64,000 nucleotides of DNA from Lineolata rhizophorae (taxonomy: Eukaryota; Ascomycota; Dothideomycetes; Lineolatales; Lineolataceae), in NCBI GenBank assembly GCA_010093515.1, contig MU001676.1, positions 753,739 to 817,738 on the forward strand, written 5' to 3'. Shown in pieces: positions 41,128-53,483 of this stretch; within the stretch, counting starts at the first letter, position 1; the number at the start of each line of letters is the position of its first letter. The notes under the pieces are model-generated. The model did no database searches. It saw only the letters and a program-made list of their open reading frames with translations, and was not told where the DNA came from. The position numbers and the translations under genes were made by a program.

Positions 41128-43144
41128 TCAGCCACACTTTTTGTGCCATCTCACCCAGGTGTCCACAAGTACTTTAAGCTGTTCCTGGCGCGGTCCAACG
41201 ATCAGATATGTCATCTGCTGGTTCTCAAGCTCCTTGACGTATACTAAAATGTCCCTGTAGACATCCGTTGGCGGTGGTGTGCCCCCCCCTTGAATGTCAT
41301 GCTCCTTCAAATCCAGACACTTCCGCGTAATCGCTCTGTCCAGGCTATCCAACACTTGGATGCAGCACTTGCAGATTTCGATGTGCTTCTGGATCGCGAG
41401 CGGCGCGTCCCACGTGCCCACGATCCACATGTTAGTCCGGTGCTGGAGCGCCCGGTCCGCGTACACCAGCCGTTCGTCCCTTCTCCCCTGGTAGAACTGC
41501 GAGCGCAATATCTTGGCGGTGATGTGGTACAAGAACGTCTCGAGCACCTCCTCCACGAAGTCCATGATGGTGAGGCTCTGACAATACACGTTCTCGCACG
41601 CCTCGGAGCCTCGGACGACCACGTCCACCTTGAACGGATCCCACGAGATCCAGTTGTCGAACCAGCCGACGATGTACACCCGGAAGCGGTCGGCCAGCGG
41701 GTGCTCCGTCTCCTTCATCGCGTTGCTGAGGTCGAGGAGCTCGCGGCCGATCTGGAGCGCGCGTCTCCGTACCCGGCACTCTTTGTAAGTGTGCGTCATA
41801 GGGTCGCCTTTTTGTGGTAGCTGCCTTCCTTGCGGGTTTCCGCCATGATTTGCAGAAGGAGAAGCAGGCCTTGCCGTAGCATCGCTAGCGTGCGAATGGG
41901 CCTGTCTTCCTGCTGCTGCGCTAGTTCGGTCACGGCTTGAAGAGTCCTTCGCGCGTCTCCCGAGCGGAGTGTTGGCGTCACTCGCGGGCGGGCTGCTCCT
42001 CGACGCATCTGAACTTCCTTGATTGGCGGAAGCGTTTGGAGGTGCATTGACCGGTGGGGGAGTTTTGTCTTCTGGAGAGTTATTATCTACAGGAGTTGTA
42101 TTGCCCGCGAGCGATGGGGGTGCGCTATTGTTATGAGGTCTATCGGACTGAGGTGCATTGGCATGAGGCACCTGGGTTTGAGCTGCATTTTTCCCGGGGG
42201 TCAAATCATTCGTGTGGGAAGTATTCCCCGTCGGTGCTTGCTCACCCGTGGAATTCGAGTTGTCCACAGGAAGCGTCTGGACTTGAGGTGTATTGGCCTC
42301 AGGGCCCAAGTTGCTTGTGGTGGAAGCATTGGAAGCATTGCCCATAGGAACTTGACTACCCGTAGAACTCGAATTGTCCGCAGCCGGCATGTTGCCTAGG
42401 GAAGGCGTGGGAAGCGCATTGCTAGAAGGAGGAGTGGCATCTCTAGGAGTATTGGGCGCGCTTGCAACAGCGTTCTCAAGGTCTGCAGGAGTTGGCTCTG
42501 CTGCAGGAGGTGTAATGCTCGTAGGAGGCATGTTGTTCGCAGCCAGAGTACTACCTGTGCGAGCCTTATTAACCGCGGATAAAGGCAACTCCTCGTCCAC
42601 CAGGTCGCTCCATTTAGCCCCCCCGGCTCCCGTTCCGTTGTGCGAGTTCGAGGGCGACTTGTCCGCCTTTCGCAGATGTGCTAGCACCGGGAGAGGAGGA
42701 TTGATTCCTTTTGTCAGTGCTCCATCTACTTGCTCCTATGCCGGTGCTTAGAGTTGCATTTCCCGTGCTTGTGGGAGTGGGCTTTGTTCCAGGGTTGGAA
42801 CCACCATTCTTACCATCGGTTCGTGACTTGGCCGAATCCACTCGGCCTGGGTCTTTATTATAGTTAGCTGCGTTCTCTTCGACTGGGTGGTGGCTGCGAC
42901 TTGAAAAGTTATTATTTCCTCTCGCCTTATAGTTTCCGCCCCTAGATGAGCCCCGAATCATATTCCGCCCTCTGTCTACCGAAGATCCTCTGCCTGAAGC
43001 TGAGCTATTTCGCTCAGTAGGAAGATGGGTCCCATCATTTTGAGGAGTGTTGTTGTTTCTCGTTGTGTTTGCCTTATTCCGGTCTCTTGAACGGCCGTCA
43101 GGATTCCGATGAGGTTGACCTCCTCCTCTATGCATCTGGTTCAT
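41128..43144 (-). CDS. Disordered RGG/Asn-rich protein with a conserved C-terminal helical domain
   Basis: Exons 42730-43144 and 41128-42680 (49-bp intron with a CTGAC branch-like site) give 655 residues. The family is not known to me. Residues 1-140 are rich in Arg, Gly and Asn with RGG-like spots (HRGGGQPHRN, RGSSRGGNYKARGNN), the kind of sequence that binds RNA. A short WSDLVDEELP element follows, recalling peptide motifs in translation-related proteins. Residues about 190-430 are Asn/Pro/Thr/Ser-rich with imperfect repeats of an NSTGxQxPxGN unit. The last 210 residues look folded: RRALQIGRELLDLSNAMKE, FVEEVLETFLYHITAKIL, HIEICKCCIQVLDSLDRA. A role in RNA biology is a guess from composition only. 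Confidence 0.65.
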
Positions 43145-43769
43145 ATTTCAAATCCCAGAATCAGATGATATGCTGAAATCGACTGCGATTGAGGTAATAT
43201 GCAAACGCCAGATGGAAGTCGCTTTGGCTGCGAACAAGGGAATTTGATAGGCTTTTATACATTGTGTGGATACCCCAACAAAGGCACCCCTGAGATCTCG
43301 GATGCCGTTTGTCTTCTTGTTATTTAAACAACGGCGACTAAAATAGCAACGTGCCCACCATTGTTCACCTTGGTGAGAAAGCTGCAAGAGACAAAGAACA
43401 CACAAGAGTGGCAGCGCATCCTGATCGCGCCACGATAAGCACACATTTAAGTGCAAAGAATGCGCTATATCCAATGCTGACTTGATAGTCATTGGTACAA
43501 TTGGAAATTCGTGGAATAATAGGCACATCTCATAGTTAACGAAATTCATATTTGGAATTCCAAGTTGCGATTACCACCTCAATGACAACAGAAAGTTAGA
43601 AGGTTAGAGAGAGTTACGTCATTCTCAATTTGCAAATTTTATGTGGGAATGCTCGAGAGTAATGTCGAAATCGTTACATGTAGATCAAATCATCAAATTG
43701 AAATATAAGTCGCACATCTGCACCAGATCAACTCGAACGCACTACATAAAATTCAGCATCCTTGTCCAG
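43145..43769. other. Intergenic region between two minus-strand genes
   Basis: About 625 bp of AT-rich sequence with the promoter of the RGG/Asn-rich gene. No recognisable element. Confidence 0.4.
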
Positions 43770-45174
43770 TCACTGCTTCTTAACAGCCTCAATTACTACG
43801 ACTCGTCCCAGAGGTTCAGAGTCCGAAGCCCGCCAGAACTTCTTGACCTCAAATCCAGCCGACTCAAGCAGCTGCTGGAACTCCGCCTCCGTCCTTTCCT
43901 GCGCTGAAAGTCCAGTCATCATCCTCAAATCAAGCACCGCATTGAAATGTGGCACATTCATCTCCGGCAACATGTTTTCATTGATCAACAGCGTCGAATC
44001 GTTGTCCATAGCAGCGTGTAAGTGGTCCAGAATGACCTTTGCCTGCTTATCCGGCCAGTCGTGTAGGACAGTCCTTAGGTAGTACGCTTTAGCGCCTTTT
44101 ATAGGCTGTTCGGTTAAAAAATCGTGACCAAGCGCTTCGATGCCAGACTTAGCCAGGCTTTGAGACGCTGGTTCGACAACGCCTGGAAGATCTTCGACAA
44201 CCAGGCGACCGGTAAGAGACGGAAACTTGCGCTTGAGCCCAAGCAACTGATGACCGATACCACCGCCCACATCAACAATGAGAACATCGGACGCTGAACT
44301 TGCTTTGGGTAGCAATCGCTCCTCAACAGGGTAAACGTCGAACCATTCCTTGCCAGATATCTGACGAGCGGCGCTCATCGTAACGTTAAAAGCTTCTTGA
44401 ATCCTCGGGTGATCAGCGAGCCAGTCGAAGTAGTGCTTTTGGGTTTGCAACCCGAATTGCCAAGGACTGTCGTAGGCATCCGTGGGATTCACGTAACCTC
44501 TTTCCGCGAAATAATCCGGGAGTCGAGCGATCGCTGGCATGTGAGATGTTCTGCGGAGCTATTAGTTGGGTCTTTGAGTCATGAGTTACCGTTATCGTTT
44601 ACAGCAAGTGACCGTAATACGAACAAATGAACAATGGCTGAACTGAGTGGACTTTTGGAAGAGTAAGCGCCTGCAAGAGGCGTCATCGCATATGTATTGC
44701 GAGCGACTTCCTTTAGGATGCCCATAGCGGCGAGCATTCTCGTAATTCTTCCTGGTGGAGGTTAGCAATTTGAACTAGTGCTCTCGTTCTGGGTCGCGCC
44801 TAAATGAAAACGTACGAACGAACAACGGATCAGTGCCAGTTGCGTTGCCCAATTGCTCGTTGGTGGCACTACCAGCGGCGGTAACGATAGCGTCGAAGAG
44901 CTTCATGTCTACGGCCAACCTGAGGCAAATGGCCTCGAATGGCTAAATCTGATTAGCACATATTTGAGAGCGGAACTATAAGCCAACTTCAGGCCTATTG
45001 AGCAAGACATAATACCCCTGAAGTGATGCGTAGAGTTGCATCAAGAGGACCTTCCAACGACCGACTTAGCTTATTGCACGCAGCAAGTAGCTTCATGCGC
45101 TCTTCGTCCGTCATATTCTGCGGCGTTGCATCTGCCGCCGCAGCTATGCTTTTGGTGAGATCGGAAGTGTCCAT
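43770..45174 (-). CDS. SAM-dependent O-methyltransferase (COMT-like)
   Basis: Exons 45016-45174, 44816-44942, 44625-44751 and 43770-44550 give 397 residues, the usual length. The N-terminal dimerisation domain reads PFEAICLRLAVDMKLFDAI; the SAM-binding glycine loop is VLIVDVGGGIGHQLLGL; the conserved acidic and catalytic-base region is YYLRTVLHDWPDKQA with the base His in LHDWPD; the C-terminal motif is NENMLPE. The third intron uses an unusual GTTCGT donor (44624), chosen because it yields IVHLTSHMPAIARLPDYF and keeps phase; other donors break the alignment. ATG 45174 was preferred over one 126 bp upstream because the extra residues look unconserved. Likely substrate: a phenolic or polyketide metabolite; no synthase gene is nearby. 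Confidence 0.88.
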
Positions 45175-46046
45175 GGTCTCCTCGTTTCTAGTATTCACTA
45201 CGTCTGGTGCCGTAAGATATATTCGGATGATATGTCGGGGACTGACGCAAGATGCTTGAGCGTAGATTAATGCTGGCAATGCCTGGAAAGTGCAGGCCAC
45301 AAGTGTATTAGCAAGGCGGTAGGGTGAATAGACTAGTCTTTAAGTACTTTGAGTGGCCTCGGTGGCTTACGTAACGTCCTAAGCGGTTAAGTCATAGGCT
45401 CTTCGCGAACACTCAGACTTGATTTGCAAATCTGCCGGTGACGAGACACGGCACACTTTGATAGTATTAATGTTTCAGACACGATACACCTTTGTCGGTC
45501 GGGGTGGGGAAAGAAAGCGGCTCGGTAAGCTGAGGTCGGGGCGTCGGAATCGGACATCGGCTTTGACTAAGAATTGGGTCTGCGGTCTCAATCCCATTCC
45601 CTGTCTCGATCGACACTCGACAGAACAAATCTGATCAAACTATACGAACAGTGCGCAGAACGTTAATAATTGCATACTGCCCCGCACTGGCACAGCTCTA
45701 CATACGAGTTGTGATTTCTTGGGGTTGTCCGTAAACTCTGTTCAGATTGCCATAGCAAGTTTGGCTTCCCCCATAGCGCCCGAACGTGCTGGATGTGCTG
45801 AAAGCATGATGTAGGATTTGGCAAAGCGGAGTTTTCGGAAATCGTCTACGTTGATCCTTATTATAGGACCTCGCCATTTTCATATCAAGGCCCAGGTGGA
45901 CATATCGTCCCGTAATTATTACAACTACAGAAGCTGATTCATGCAGCATGCAGTTAGATATCAGAGCTCAGCCGCAAAGCCCCAATGCCTAGTCGGACAA
46001 CCTTATGGCATACATACCTGTAGCCTCAGCTCAATCGCAAACTTTG
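45175..46046. other. Intergenic region
   Basis: About 870 bp holding the O-methyltransferase promoter and the 3' flank of gpn2. Short open frames without motifs only. Confidence 0.4.
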
Positions 46047-47449
46047 TTACCCTTTTCGCACGATCTTAATGCCACCCGTCTCGACATCTTTCCGCCGCTT
46101 CCGTTCCCACTCTTTTATAGCCACGATATCCTCATCATCCTCGCTCGCGATATCGAGGTCGTTCGTCCCGGGCGACGTATTATCTCCGACTCCACCTAAC
46201 CCGATCCCACCATCTTCCTCAGAGGTTGCCGTTCGGGTGCCAGCACTACCTTCTTCCTTCATCAGCTTGCTTTCTTCATCCCACAGCTTCCTCTCCTCTT
46301 CATCATATTCTTCCCGCCTGTCAATCCAGCGCTCCTGCACGTCGCGCACATCCATGGTGATCTCGTTCTCGCGCATTGCTATTTGCCAGACTGTATCATT
46401 TGCACCTTCTCCACCGAACGCGTAGCCCCCAGCGCGATCAATTTGGCGTAGCAGCACCATCATCATACTGCGGTCTTCGATGGCCAAGGGTGTGAAGCCC
46501 ACAAGAGCGAAATCCTCAACAAGCTGTATTATGGCGCGATTGAGAGCAGCGAATTTGGACTTCGGGTGGTCTATTTCGTCCTCGTCTTCGTCCTCATCCT
46601 CTGATCCCTGACCATCTCGACTGGCCTTTTTTCTTGATGCTTTATTGTCTCGCCCAGGCTGTTCCGGCTCAAGATGCGGTAATAAGTATCGGAGGTCTTG
46701 GACGTCGGTGTAGAAATCGAGGTTAAACGGTAGTTCAGGGTAGTTGGAGAGATTATCGATCTTCGTTAGGACATTTATATGCGGTAGGTCAAGTTGGAGC
46801 ATGCTACGCAAAGCAAGCAAGAGGGCGGAAATGTAGAGGGACGGGCGGGTAAGGACATAGGAATCGGTCAGCGCGACGACAACGAGCTAGTACATCCAGG
46901 GAGATCAGCGTGGTTTCTCAAATATTTGTGGCCTAAAGCACAAAATATAACTAGAGAAGAGCGGACTCTACCCTGTAGCCCAGCTTTTCCAACCGGAGAA
47001 ACATGTTGCGGAGAGATCCGTGATGCGTAAATAGCTCGACCTGACCCGGGCAGTCGAACAGGATGTAATCATCTATTCCACAGACACTTAGCAAAGTGTC
47101 GTGCGCCAAAGTTTCATAGCCTGCCTCACCATGTTCTAAGAAACAAAGCTCGACACCAACCTTCTAGTTCCTTCAAGCCCTGCTCTAACCACTCAAAGTT
47201 GTGTTCCAGCTCTTCCAGCGCGTAAAGTATACCCCCATTTGGCCCCAGATCCTCCGCTTCCATTATTTCGTCCAGCGTGACGAGATCCCGTACGTCGAGC
47301 GCACATGGATACGACGTTCGGTCGTTTGCGGGATCGAGGTTTACGATGGAACATTTGCGGCCGATAGCACCCATGAATTGGTGCATACCGTCGCAGTAGG
47401 TGGATTTACCTGCGCCGGGCGAGCCGATGACGAGCTGCCCAAAGCGCAT
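46047..47449 (-). CDS. gpn2: GPN-loop GTPase 2
   Basis: GTPase that, with its Gpn1 and Gpn3 relatives, is needed for assembly and nuclear import of RNA polymerases. Exons 47161-47449, 46972-47072 and 46047-46886 give 409 residues. Visible elements: P-loop GSPGAGKST near the N-terminus, the GPN signature in DLGPNGGILYAL, switch region DDYILFDCPGQVELFTHH, and the base-recognition motif NVLTKIDNLS. After the GTPase domain there is an acidic insertion (about residues 165-180) and a long charged C-terminal tail rich in Glu/Asp, ending KIVRKG. The tail is longer than in the budding-yeast protein. Gene models with GTTGGT and GTAGAG donors keep phase. Confidence 0.93.
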
Positions 47450-48218
47450 TGTGGGCTATTTAGTGAGCGCGTCGTCAAACTTTGTGGCAGTAATGGCAAA
47501 AGAACTTCAAGTATTACCTTTGATTTTTGGGAGTTTCCACATGAGTGGCGGGACACGCGCTAGGTATTATTCCGAGATACCCTGATCACGTGCATTCCTA
47601 GCAATTTTGGAAGGTTCTCTGAAAACTTTTGGTATTCAACTAAACATACTACGAGAAGGTGCGGTTTCTATTAGTTCTGTTTTATGTTCGAATGATAGAC
47701 GTAGTTAAACTTATGACATAAATGTATTATGGTGAGTCTTTAACCTTAATGGAGGTGAGAAGTAACCATAGCTTCGGAGGGTTTAGTAAATTATGAATGT
47801 TATGTTCTTTGATCCTTTTGTCTCTCATTTGCTCTTTCTTTCCTTGGCAAAGTGAAGGGAAACAGAAAGAAGTACAGGAATCAGAGCACTCTACTTTACT
47901 AGGTGTTTTTCAACTTGGAGGCGACAGGAGCTCTAACATCCGTGACGTATCCAGCAGCTTTGCGTTAAACACCGAGCAAGAATATATTCCGTCATTCACT
48001 TCTCAATCACACATTCTTGCTCCTTTATATACGGAAAGAAAAATTCCCTTCTAAGAGGTGCTGTCCTGTATAAAATGTGCTACAAACTTCGTTGATCTAG
48101 GGAAAGACGGTAGTGTTGAGAATAAATTTTATGTTGAATTCTAGTTCAATTCTCACCGCCGCAGTTGATAGTGTATAATTTCCTTGCGCCATGCGTGCCA
48201 CTGGTTCTCTACTCGGAA
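47450..48218. other. AT-rich intergenic region
   Basis: About 770 bp, among the most AT-rich sequence of the window (47600-48150). An 85-codon frame at 47797-48054 has no recognisable motif. It carries the gpn2 promoter and the 3' flank of the dehydrogenase gene. Confidence 0.4.
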
Positions 48219-49175
48219 TTATGCAATTGACATCTTCATACCGCCGTTAGCACAAATCACGCTCCCGGTTGTCCATGCGCTCTCGGCGGAACACAACATG
48301 CCAACCACGCCCGCAATCTCGTCCCCAAAGGCTGGTCGCTGTCCGCCCATGTTCTCCAGGACCATCTTGTCGTACTCAGCCGGATCCATGCCAGACTTAG
48401 CCCTCGACACATCGTCACCCTTGTACGCCATGAGCGGCGCCTGGTCGACATATTTCTGGTTGATATTCCAGAACGCTTGTCCCGCTTGAGTGTACATGTC
48501 GCCATGGACAGGGCCAGGATTGATCGCATTAACAGTGGCACGTTCTGCTAACTCACGGCTCCAGACCCGCGTCATAGCATCCAGCGCGGCCTTGGTCCCG
48601 GAATAGACGGATTGTCCTTCATAACCGATAGAGGAAGATACGCTGGACACGTTGACAATGCGGCCGGATCTATCCCTGGGCAAGAACGGCTCGCAAGCTT
48701 GCGTGAGCAGTAGCGGGGCAAGAACGTTGATTCGGTACTGGAAGTCGAAGTGCGTTTCCCCGATGGCTCCCTTGTCGGGGTCGTTGAGGAAGTGCATGGC
48801 CGCGACACCGGCATTGTTTACCAAGATGTCGACCTGGAAAATTCCGCTGTGCAGATCGCTGAAATTCTCCTTCGCTGCACTGAGAATTTTGGGAACATTC
48901 TGGGCCGGATCCGACAGGTTGGCTTGAACACTGGCGACACGAATTCCGTGTTCCTTCGCCAATTTACTGCTGAGCTTATCTGTGGGTGCCTTTGAAGATT
49001 CCGAAGTGAAAACTAGGAGGAGGTTGCAGCCTTTGGCAGCAAGATTTTCGGCAATACTAGCGCCAATTCCTTCGAGTTTTTAGCAATGAAATGGTTTTAC
49101 GGACAGCGAAAATTAAACCATACCACGTGATCCACCGGTGATGATTCCGACCTTTCCGTCATGCGGTCGAGCCAT
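48219..49175 (-). CDS. Short-chain dehydrogenase/reductase
   Basis: NAD(P)-dependent oxidoreductase with Rossmann fold. Exons 49124-49175 and 48219-49069 give 300 residues. Cofactor motif TGGSRGIG is split by the intron; NNAG is in ILVNNAGVAAMHF; the catalytic Ser, Tyr and Lys are in NVSSVSSS and YSGTKAALDAM. The C-terminal GSVICANGGMKM fits the classical SDR group related to beta-ketoacyl reductases. The chosen ATG (49175) is 156 bp inside a longer open frame whose extra residues look unconserved. It is divergent from the dehydrogenase at 49903, with a shared 727-bp region, so the two could be co-regulated. Substrate unknown. Confidence 0.88.
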
Positions 49176-49902
49176 GTTTGTCCGCGCGAGTATCGTTGAG
49201 GGTTTCGCAGAGTCAGCCACCGAGAACGACTGACAGTGTTCAGCGTTCTTATAGTCTTGGAGACCGGGAGGGGGTGTCAGCGAGGATTCAGGATTCGTCA
49301 AGCGCTTTGCGGCGCTAGCCCGTTCTGACAAGTGTTCTTCGGCGGTTGAGGTTGGATGTAGAAGCGCTCCAGAAAACTCGTCGACATTGAAAGGATCGTA
49401 TAACCTAAGCTCCTACATAGATTATATGCAAACAACTGTTGGCCGGAAAAGATCGCATAAAGATCTGCATTGGTTCGACTGGGCACCAACGGCGACAACC
49501 TGACATTTTCGCGCCACCTGTCGTTTTGGACCCCAACAGGCACTTAGAAAAGACACCAACGGCGATGTCCGGCCGGCTAGAGCTCCTAGTTCATCTAAAC
49601 TATTAATTTTGTTAGCTTCGACTGTCGAGCTACGTAATCAGACTAATGATGCCTCGGGGCAAGCTATCGCGAAAACACGGGAACTGTGGGGGAAACCTCG
49701 CCGTATCCAATCCACCGAGAACCAGTCTGACTGAGCCTAGTCTAAAAATGCGGGGAGCCCGATTTAGCTCGGCGACGTCGTCGAGATACTCATTTAGCAC
49801 GAGATTAGCCCTACTCATTTTGTTCTCCTGCTGTGCTTTGACAACACCTTCAATTGAAGTCTCTTAACACCGTCTTTTTGTTGTCGTCATTTCCAACTGA
49901 CC
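49176..49902. promoter_or_regulatory. Divergent promoter region between two dehydrogenase genes
   Basis: 727 bp between the starts of a short-chain dehydrogenase (minus) and an L-arabinitol-dehydrogenase-like gene (plus). Head-to-head arrangement of two oxidoreductases allows co-regulation. I see no specific operator. Confidence 0.45.
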
Positions 49903-51054
49903 ATGGCGGCGGCTTTAGCCCAGTCAAGGAAAGACAATATTGGCATCTACACCAATCCAGCCCACGAGTTATGGGTATCGGAAGCGGGCCCTGCCCTTGA
50001 AGACGTCGTGGCCGGCCGGGATCTGAAAGAAGGAGAAGTCTATCTTGAGCTCCGCTGCACCGGAATTTGCGGCTCCGACGTGCACTTTTGGCATGACGGG
50101 AGTATTGGTGACCTCGTGGTGCGAAGCAATCACATCATGGGCTACAAATCCGCTGGCGAGGTTCTAGCTATCCATCCTTCGGTGAAGCACCTTGCTGTAG
50201 GGGATAGAGTCGCCGTCGAACCGAATATTCCTTGCCAGAAATGCGAGCCTTGCCTTCTCGGGCGGTACAACGGCTGCCAGAACGATATTTTTCTCAGTTC
50301 GCCGCCGGATAACGGCCTCCTCCGGCGTTACGTCAAGCATCCTGCCATGTGGCGCCATAAAATCGCCGACATGAGTTTCGAGAAAGGGGCGCTGCTGGAG
50401 CCACTGGCTGTTGCTTTAGCCGGATGTCAGCGGGCAGGTCTTGCATTGGGCGACCCTGTGCTCATCTGCGGAGCTGGTCCAATTGGGCTGATGAATCTTC
50501 TCTGTGCACAAGCTGCTGGCTGCTCTCCTTTGGCTATTACGGACCTCGACACCGGGAGATTAGTGTTTGCAAAGAAGTTAGTGCCGCGGGTAAGGACGTT
50601 CCAAGTCCTAAAAGGAAAGACGCCACTGGAGTGTGCCGCAGATATCATCGCAACAATGGACGGCAATAAACCGCGTGTTGCTATTGAGTGCACCGGTGCG
50701 GAATCTTCGGTGGCCACCGCTATTTACAGCGTCAAGTTCGGCGGAAAGGTATTCAAGGTTGGAGTTGGCAAGCCGGAAATGAAGATCCCGTTCATGAGGG
50801 CTAGCACGCAGGAACTAGAGCTCGTATATCAGTACCGGTACTCAAACATGTGGCCAAAGGCTATTAGGCTCGTACAAAATGGCGTTATCGACCTAGATGG
50901 ATTGGTGACGCACAGGTACAACCTGTCGGAGGGAGTCCAGGCGTTCAAAACAGCCTCGGACACAAAATCTGGGGCTATGAAGGTGCATGTCATAAACGAC
51001 GATAGCTTGGAGCAAAGCGGACGGGTATCGCAGCCTAAAGTCAACAAACTGTAG
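49903..51054 (+). CDS. L-arabinitol 4-dehydrogenase-like MDR protein lacking two catalytic zinc ligands
   Basis: Intronless 383-residue member of the sugar-alcohol dehydrogenase family (LAD/XDH/sorbitol dehydrogenase). The substrate domain keeps Cys56 in [13 protein letters not shown] and Glu166 in LLEPLAVAL. The structural zinc lobe is intact: Cys111, Cys114, Cys117 and Cys125 in CQKCEPC and RYNGC. However, the strictly conserved GHE motif that supplies the second and third ligands of the catalytic zinc reads GYK (residues 80-82). The Rossmann motif is [11 protein letters not shown], and the Asp of ITDLD indicates NAD preference. The changes His to Tyr and Glu to Lys should abolish normal zinc binding. 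The rest of the protein is well conserved, so it may have a new role or be in early decay. Confidence 0.88.
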   Translation: MAAALAQSRKDNIGIYTNPAHELWVSEAGPALEDVVAGRDLKEGEVYLELRCTGICGSDVHFWHDGSIGDLVVRSNHIMGYKSAGEVLAIHPSVKHLAVGDRVAVEPNIPCQKCEPCLLGRYNGCQNDIFLSSPPDNGLLRRYVKHPAMWRHKIADMSFEKGALLEPLAVALAGCQRAGLALGDPVLICGAGPIGLMNLLCAQAAGCSPLAITDLDTGRLVFAKKLVPRVRTFQVLKGKTPLECAADIIATMDGNKPRVAIECTGAESSVATAIYSVKFGGKVFKVGVGKPEMKIPFMRASTQELELVYQYRYSNMWPKAIRLVQNGVIDLDGLVTHRYNLSEGVQAFKTASDTKSGAMKVHVINDDSLEQSGRVSQPKVNKL

Positions 51055-51211
51055 ACTTGACTAAGTGAATTGTGCGAGCTTATTTCGGGATTTCAGGTAT
51101 TACTTCCGAGATGTAAGGAAAATATATTGTAGTGATTCGAAGACACCAACTAATGACACAGCTTTGAAGCACACAGCAGAGAGAGTGCTTGTCCTTGAGT
51201 ATCAGCGTGAC

Positions 51212-52294
51212 TCAATGGCTTCGCCAGCCCCTCCTTTGCCGTACGTACATTATGAGACCATACGACAGATCTCTATTCTTGAATATAATATCCTGAACCT
51301 CAGACTTATCAAGTAGTTCTGGATGGCTGTACAATGTCCTAATGATCGGGTTTCTCAGTCCCGTGTCTCTCATTTCTGTTGAAGCGTAGGCCAACATAAC
51401 CGCTTCAGCGAAATCAGAACTGTTCCAATGGATGTCTAACTCTCTCTCGAATTTGTTGCATGCGAGCTTGTCAAGCCCCTTCACAAAGTACGCGGAAGCT
51501 AATTGGTAAACTTTGGTATGGATGATGAGGTTGGGAGAGTGATAGATCTCAAACATCTCTGACGGTACTTCATGTGGGAACTCATCCTCTGCGACTAGAG
51601 CATGGATCTGGTCGTAAGGAGTCGGTGGCGATTCGGCTCTCATTTTCGCTTTCCTCTGACCGTTCCTGGTCGTCGGGGTCGGATCCGGAGATTCGCTTGT
51701 GGATTCACCAGGGACTTGTGAAAGGTCTGAGTCCGAGATACCTGGCCGTTTCTCACTTGGTCCCTTAGCACTGCGCGAACCTTCTTGCTCTATCAAATTC
51801 TTCGTAGACTCTTCGTCTCTGCCGCTTTCGAAGACGTTAATCCGTTGTCTTGGTACGCCATCGTCGCAGTTTCCGTCGCGACCGTACAACGAAATTTGTG
51901 GGTAGTCCAAGTGGTAAAAAAAGTATACCATTAGACGCACGGCGAGGCCGTCATCGTCATCTAGATGGATGACTGAATCACGTCCTTCCTGCTCCGTATT
52001 GGCATATTTGTAAGCTAGGTCGATCCACACATGTACTTGAAACTTGGAGCAAACTTTTCCATACCTTGAAATTTCCTTCACACGCTTTGGCGAAAAAGTC
52101 AGACCGTGGACAGACAACTGATTTATGCAGCCGATACACATCAGTGCCGCATGTGACTGTGAGATCCGCATATTTTGGGTCGATGAAGAGCCTGTATAAT
52201 TAGCATGCTTTCACACTCCAAGGAGAATACTCGAATGGGTAACCAACTCATGCAGTGAGTCCAGCAGTAGGCGCTCAGAGTTTTTTGTGCCCAT
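51212..52294 (-). CDS. BTB/POZ domain protein
   Basis: Exons 52248-52294, 52065-52191 and 51212-51988 give 316 residues. The BTB fold starts with YADLTVTCGTDVYRLHKSVVCPRSDFFAKAC and, after the second intron, continues SVIHLDDDDGLAVRLMVYFFYHLDYP; shown here in halves, it is the usual fungal type. A disordered Ser/Pro/Glu-rich linker (about 125-200) is followed by a second conserved part (KVYQLASAYFVKGLDKLACNKF, then AVMLAYAST) that in this family resembles the C-terminal helices of BTB proteins. Such proteins often act as adaptors for Cul3 ligases or as oligomerisation modules; the target is unknown. Its stop is 157 bp from that of the converging dehydrogenase-like gene. Confidence 0.82.
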
Positions 52295-53483
52295 GATGTG
52301 TTCTACGTAGCAACGTTGTCTAGGAGTCCCTGTGGTGCAGACAGGTCGCCGTTACTTAGGGGATTGTAAACTAGGGATGTATGGCAGCTCTTAAGTGTTG
52401 CGACTGCGCTAGGCGTCAGCATGTTTGAAAAACGACACGTCATGCAGCCTGCCGATAGTAGCTGCTGCGGAGCAAATTTTCATCCTGCATGCGGCCAGAC
52501 TCAGAGATTCTGCAGAGAGTTGATGGTTTCGAAGTACTATGTTTAAGATTAAACTTCCCGTGCCTAACAGACTCGTCTGGACTGAAACTGGCAGACGTGA
52601 AAAGATGATACCTCATATTCTCGGGTGGAAGATGAGATAATTTGAACTGTCGTACCTTAGGGGTTCAGGTAGTTTGAACAAATGCTCCTTGTCCGTAAGC
52701 AAGTTGTCTGGTACTACTGCAAGGCTGGGACGGGAGTCAAACGTGATGGTACGTATTATGCGCTCAACTCTTGGCTGCATGTCGATTGGTTGGCAGCTCC
52801 GAATTAGCTCTGATGACACAGGTATCGGGGTGTCACAGGCGGTTCCATGCAGGACTCCTCGGTTTTACACAGTAGGGTTAAAGGCACTGGATTAGCTAGT
52901 CATTTGCCATGAGAGGTCAAGTCAGCTTTATCGTTAGCGTAACAGCACTACCATTTGCGCGATACGAAAAGCATAAGCATCGCATTATTGCGTAGGAGGA
53001 AATAGCGCTGTTTGGTAACCAATCTCTGGCTGATCAATTCAATTAGTTTGAGAAGTCTGAACGTCATTGATGCGGTTAGGACTTACCACGCAAGTGTAAA
53101 ACCATAGCCCGTACACCCAGCAGTCGCAGACTCTCCGCACCCGACAAACTAAACCGTCGCTCAGCAATCGGTGAGAAAAGAATACAATTAGTACTATAGC
53201 TGCTACAAACCATTACCATCTTCCATTTCTAAAACGCTTGTAAAGGACTCAAGGCACACCATCTCCAAATACGAACGCAAAACTACGACGTTAACGTCGG
53301 CTATTCATCCCGCTCAAGGCCGCTTTCGCCGGGAAATATGACGCATCAGCTCGAACCTGAGCCTAAGTCGAACGATGCCTAGACTTTTCCAAAGGGGCAG
53401 TATCACGAGAAGCACGGCCCCCAGCACCAAAACATCCTTCGTTCTCATCTGGAGAGCTCTCTGCTACTTCCCAGTACGACCGT
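52295..53483. other. Intergenic region between BTB gene and kei1
   Basis: About 1.2 kb, close to 50 percent GC, with only short open frames (for example 52613-52819 minus) without recognisable motifs. It holds the BTB promoter. Confidence 0.4.

Noticed and set aside
43770-51054. Possible secondary-metabolite cluster (O-methyltransferase, short-chain dehydrogenase, polyol dehydrogenase-like gene)
   Set aside because: No PKS, NRPS, terpene synthase, transporter or pathway regulator is present, and gpn2, a housekeeping gene, lies between them.
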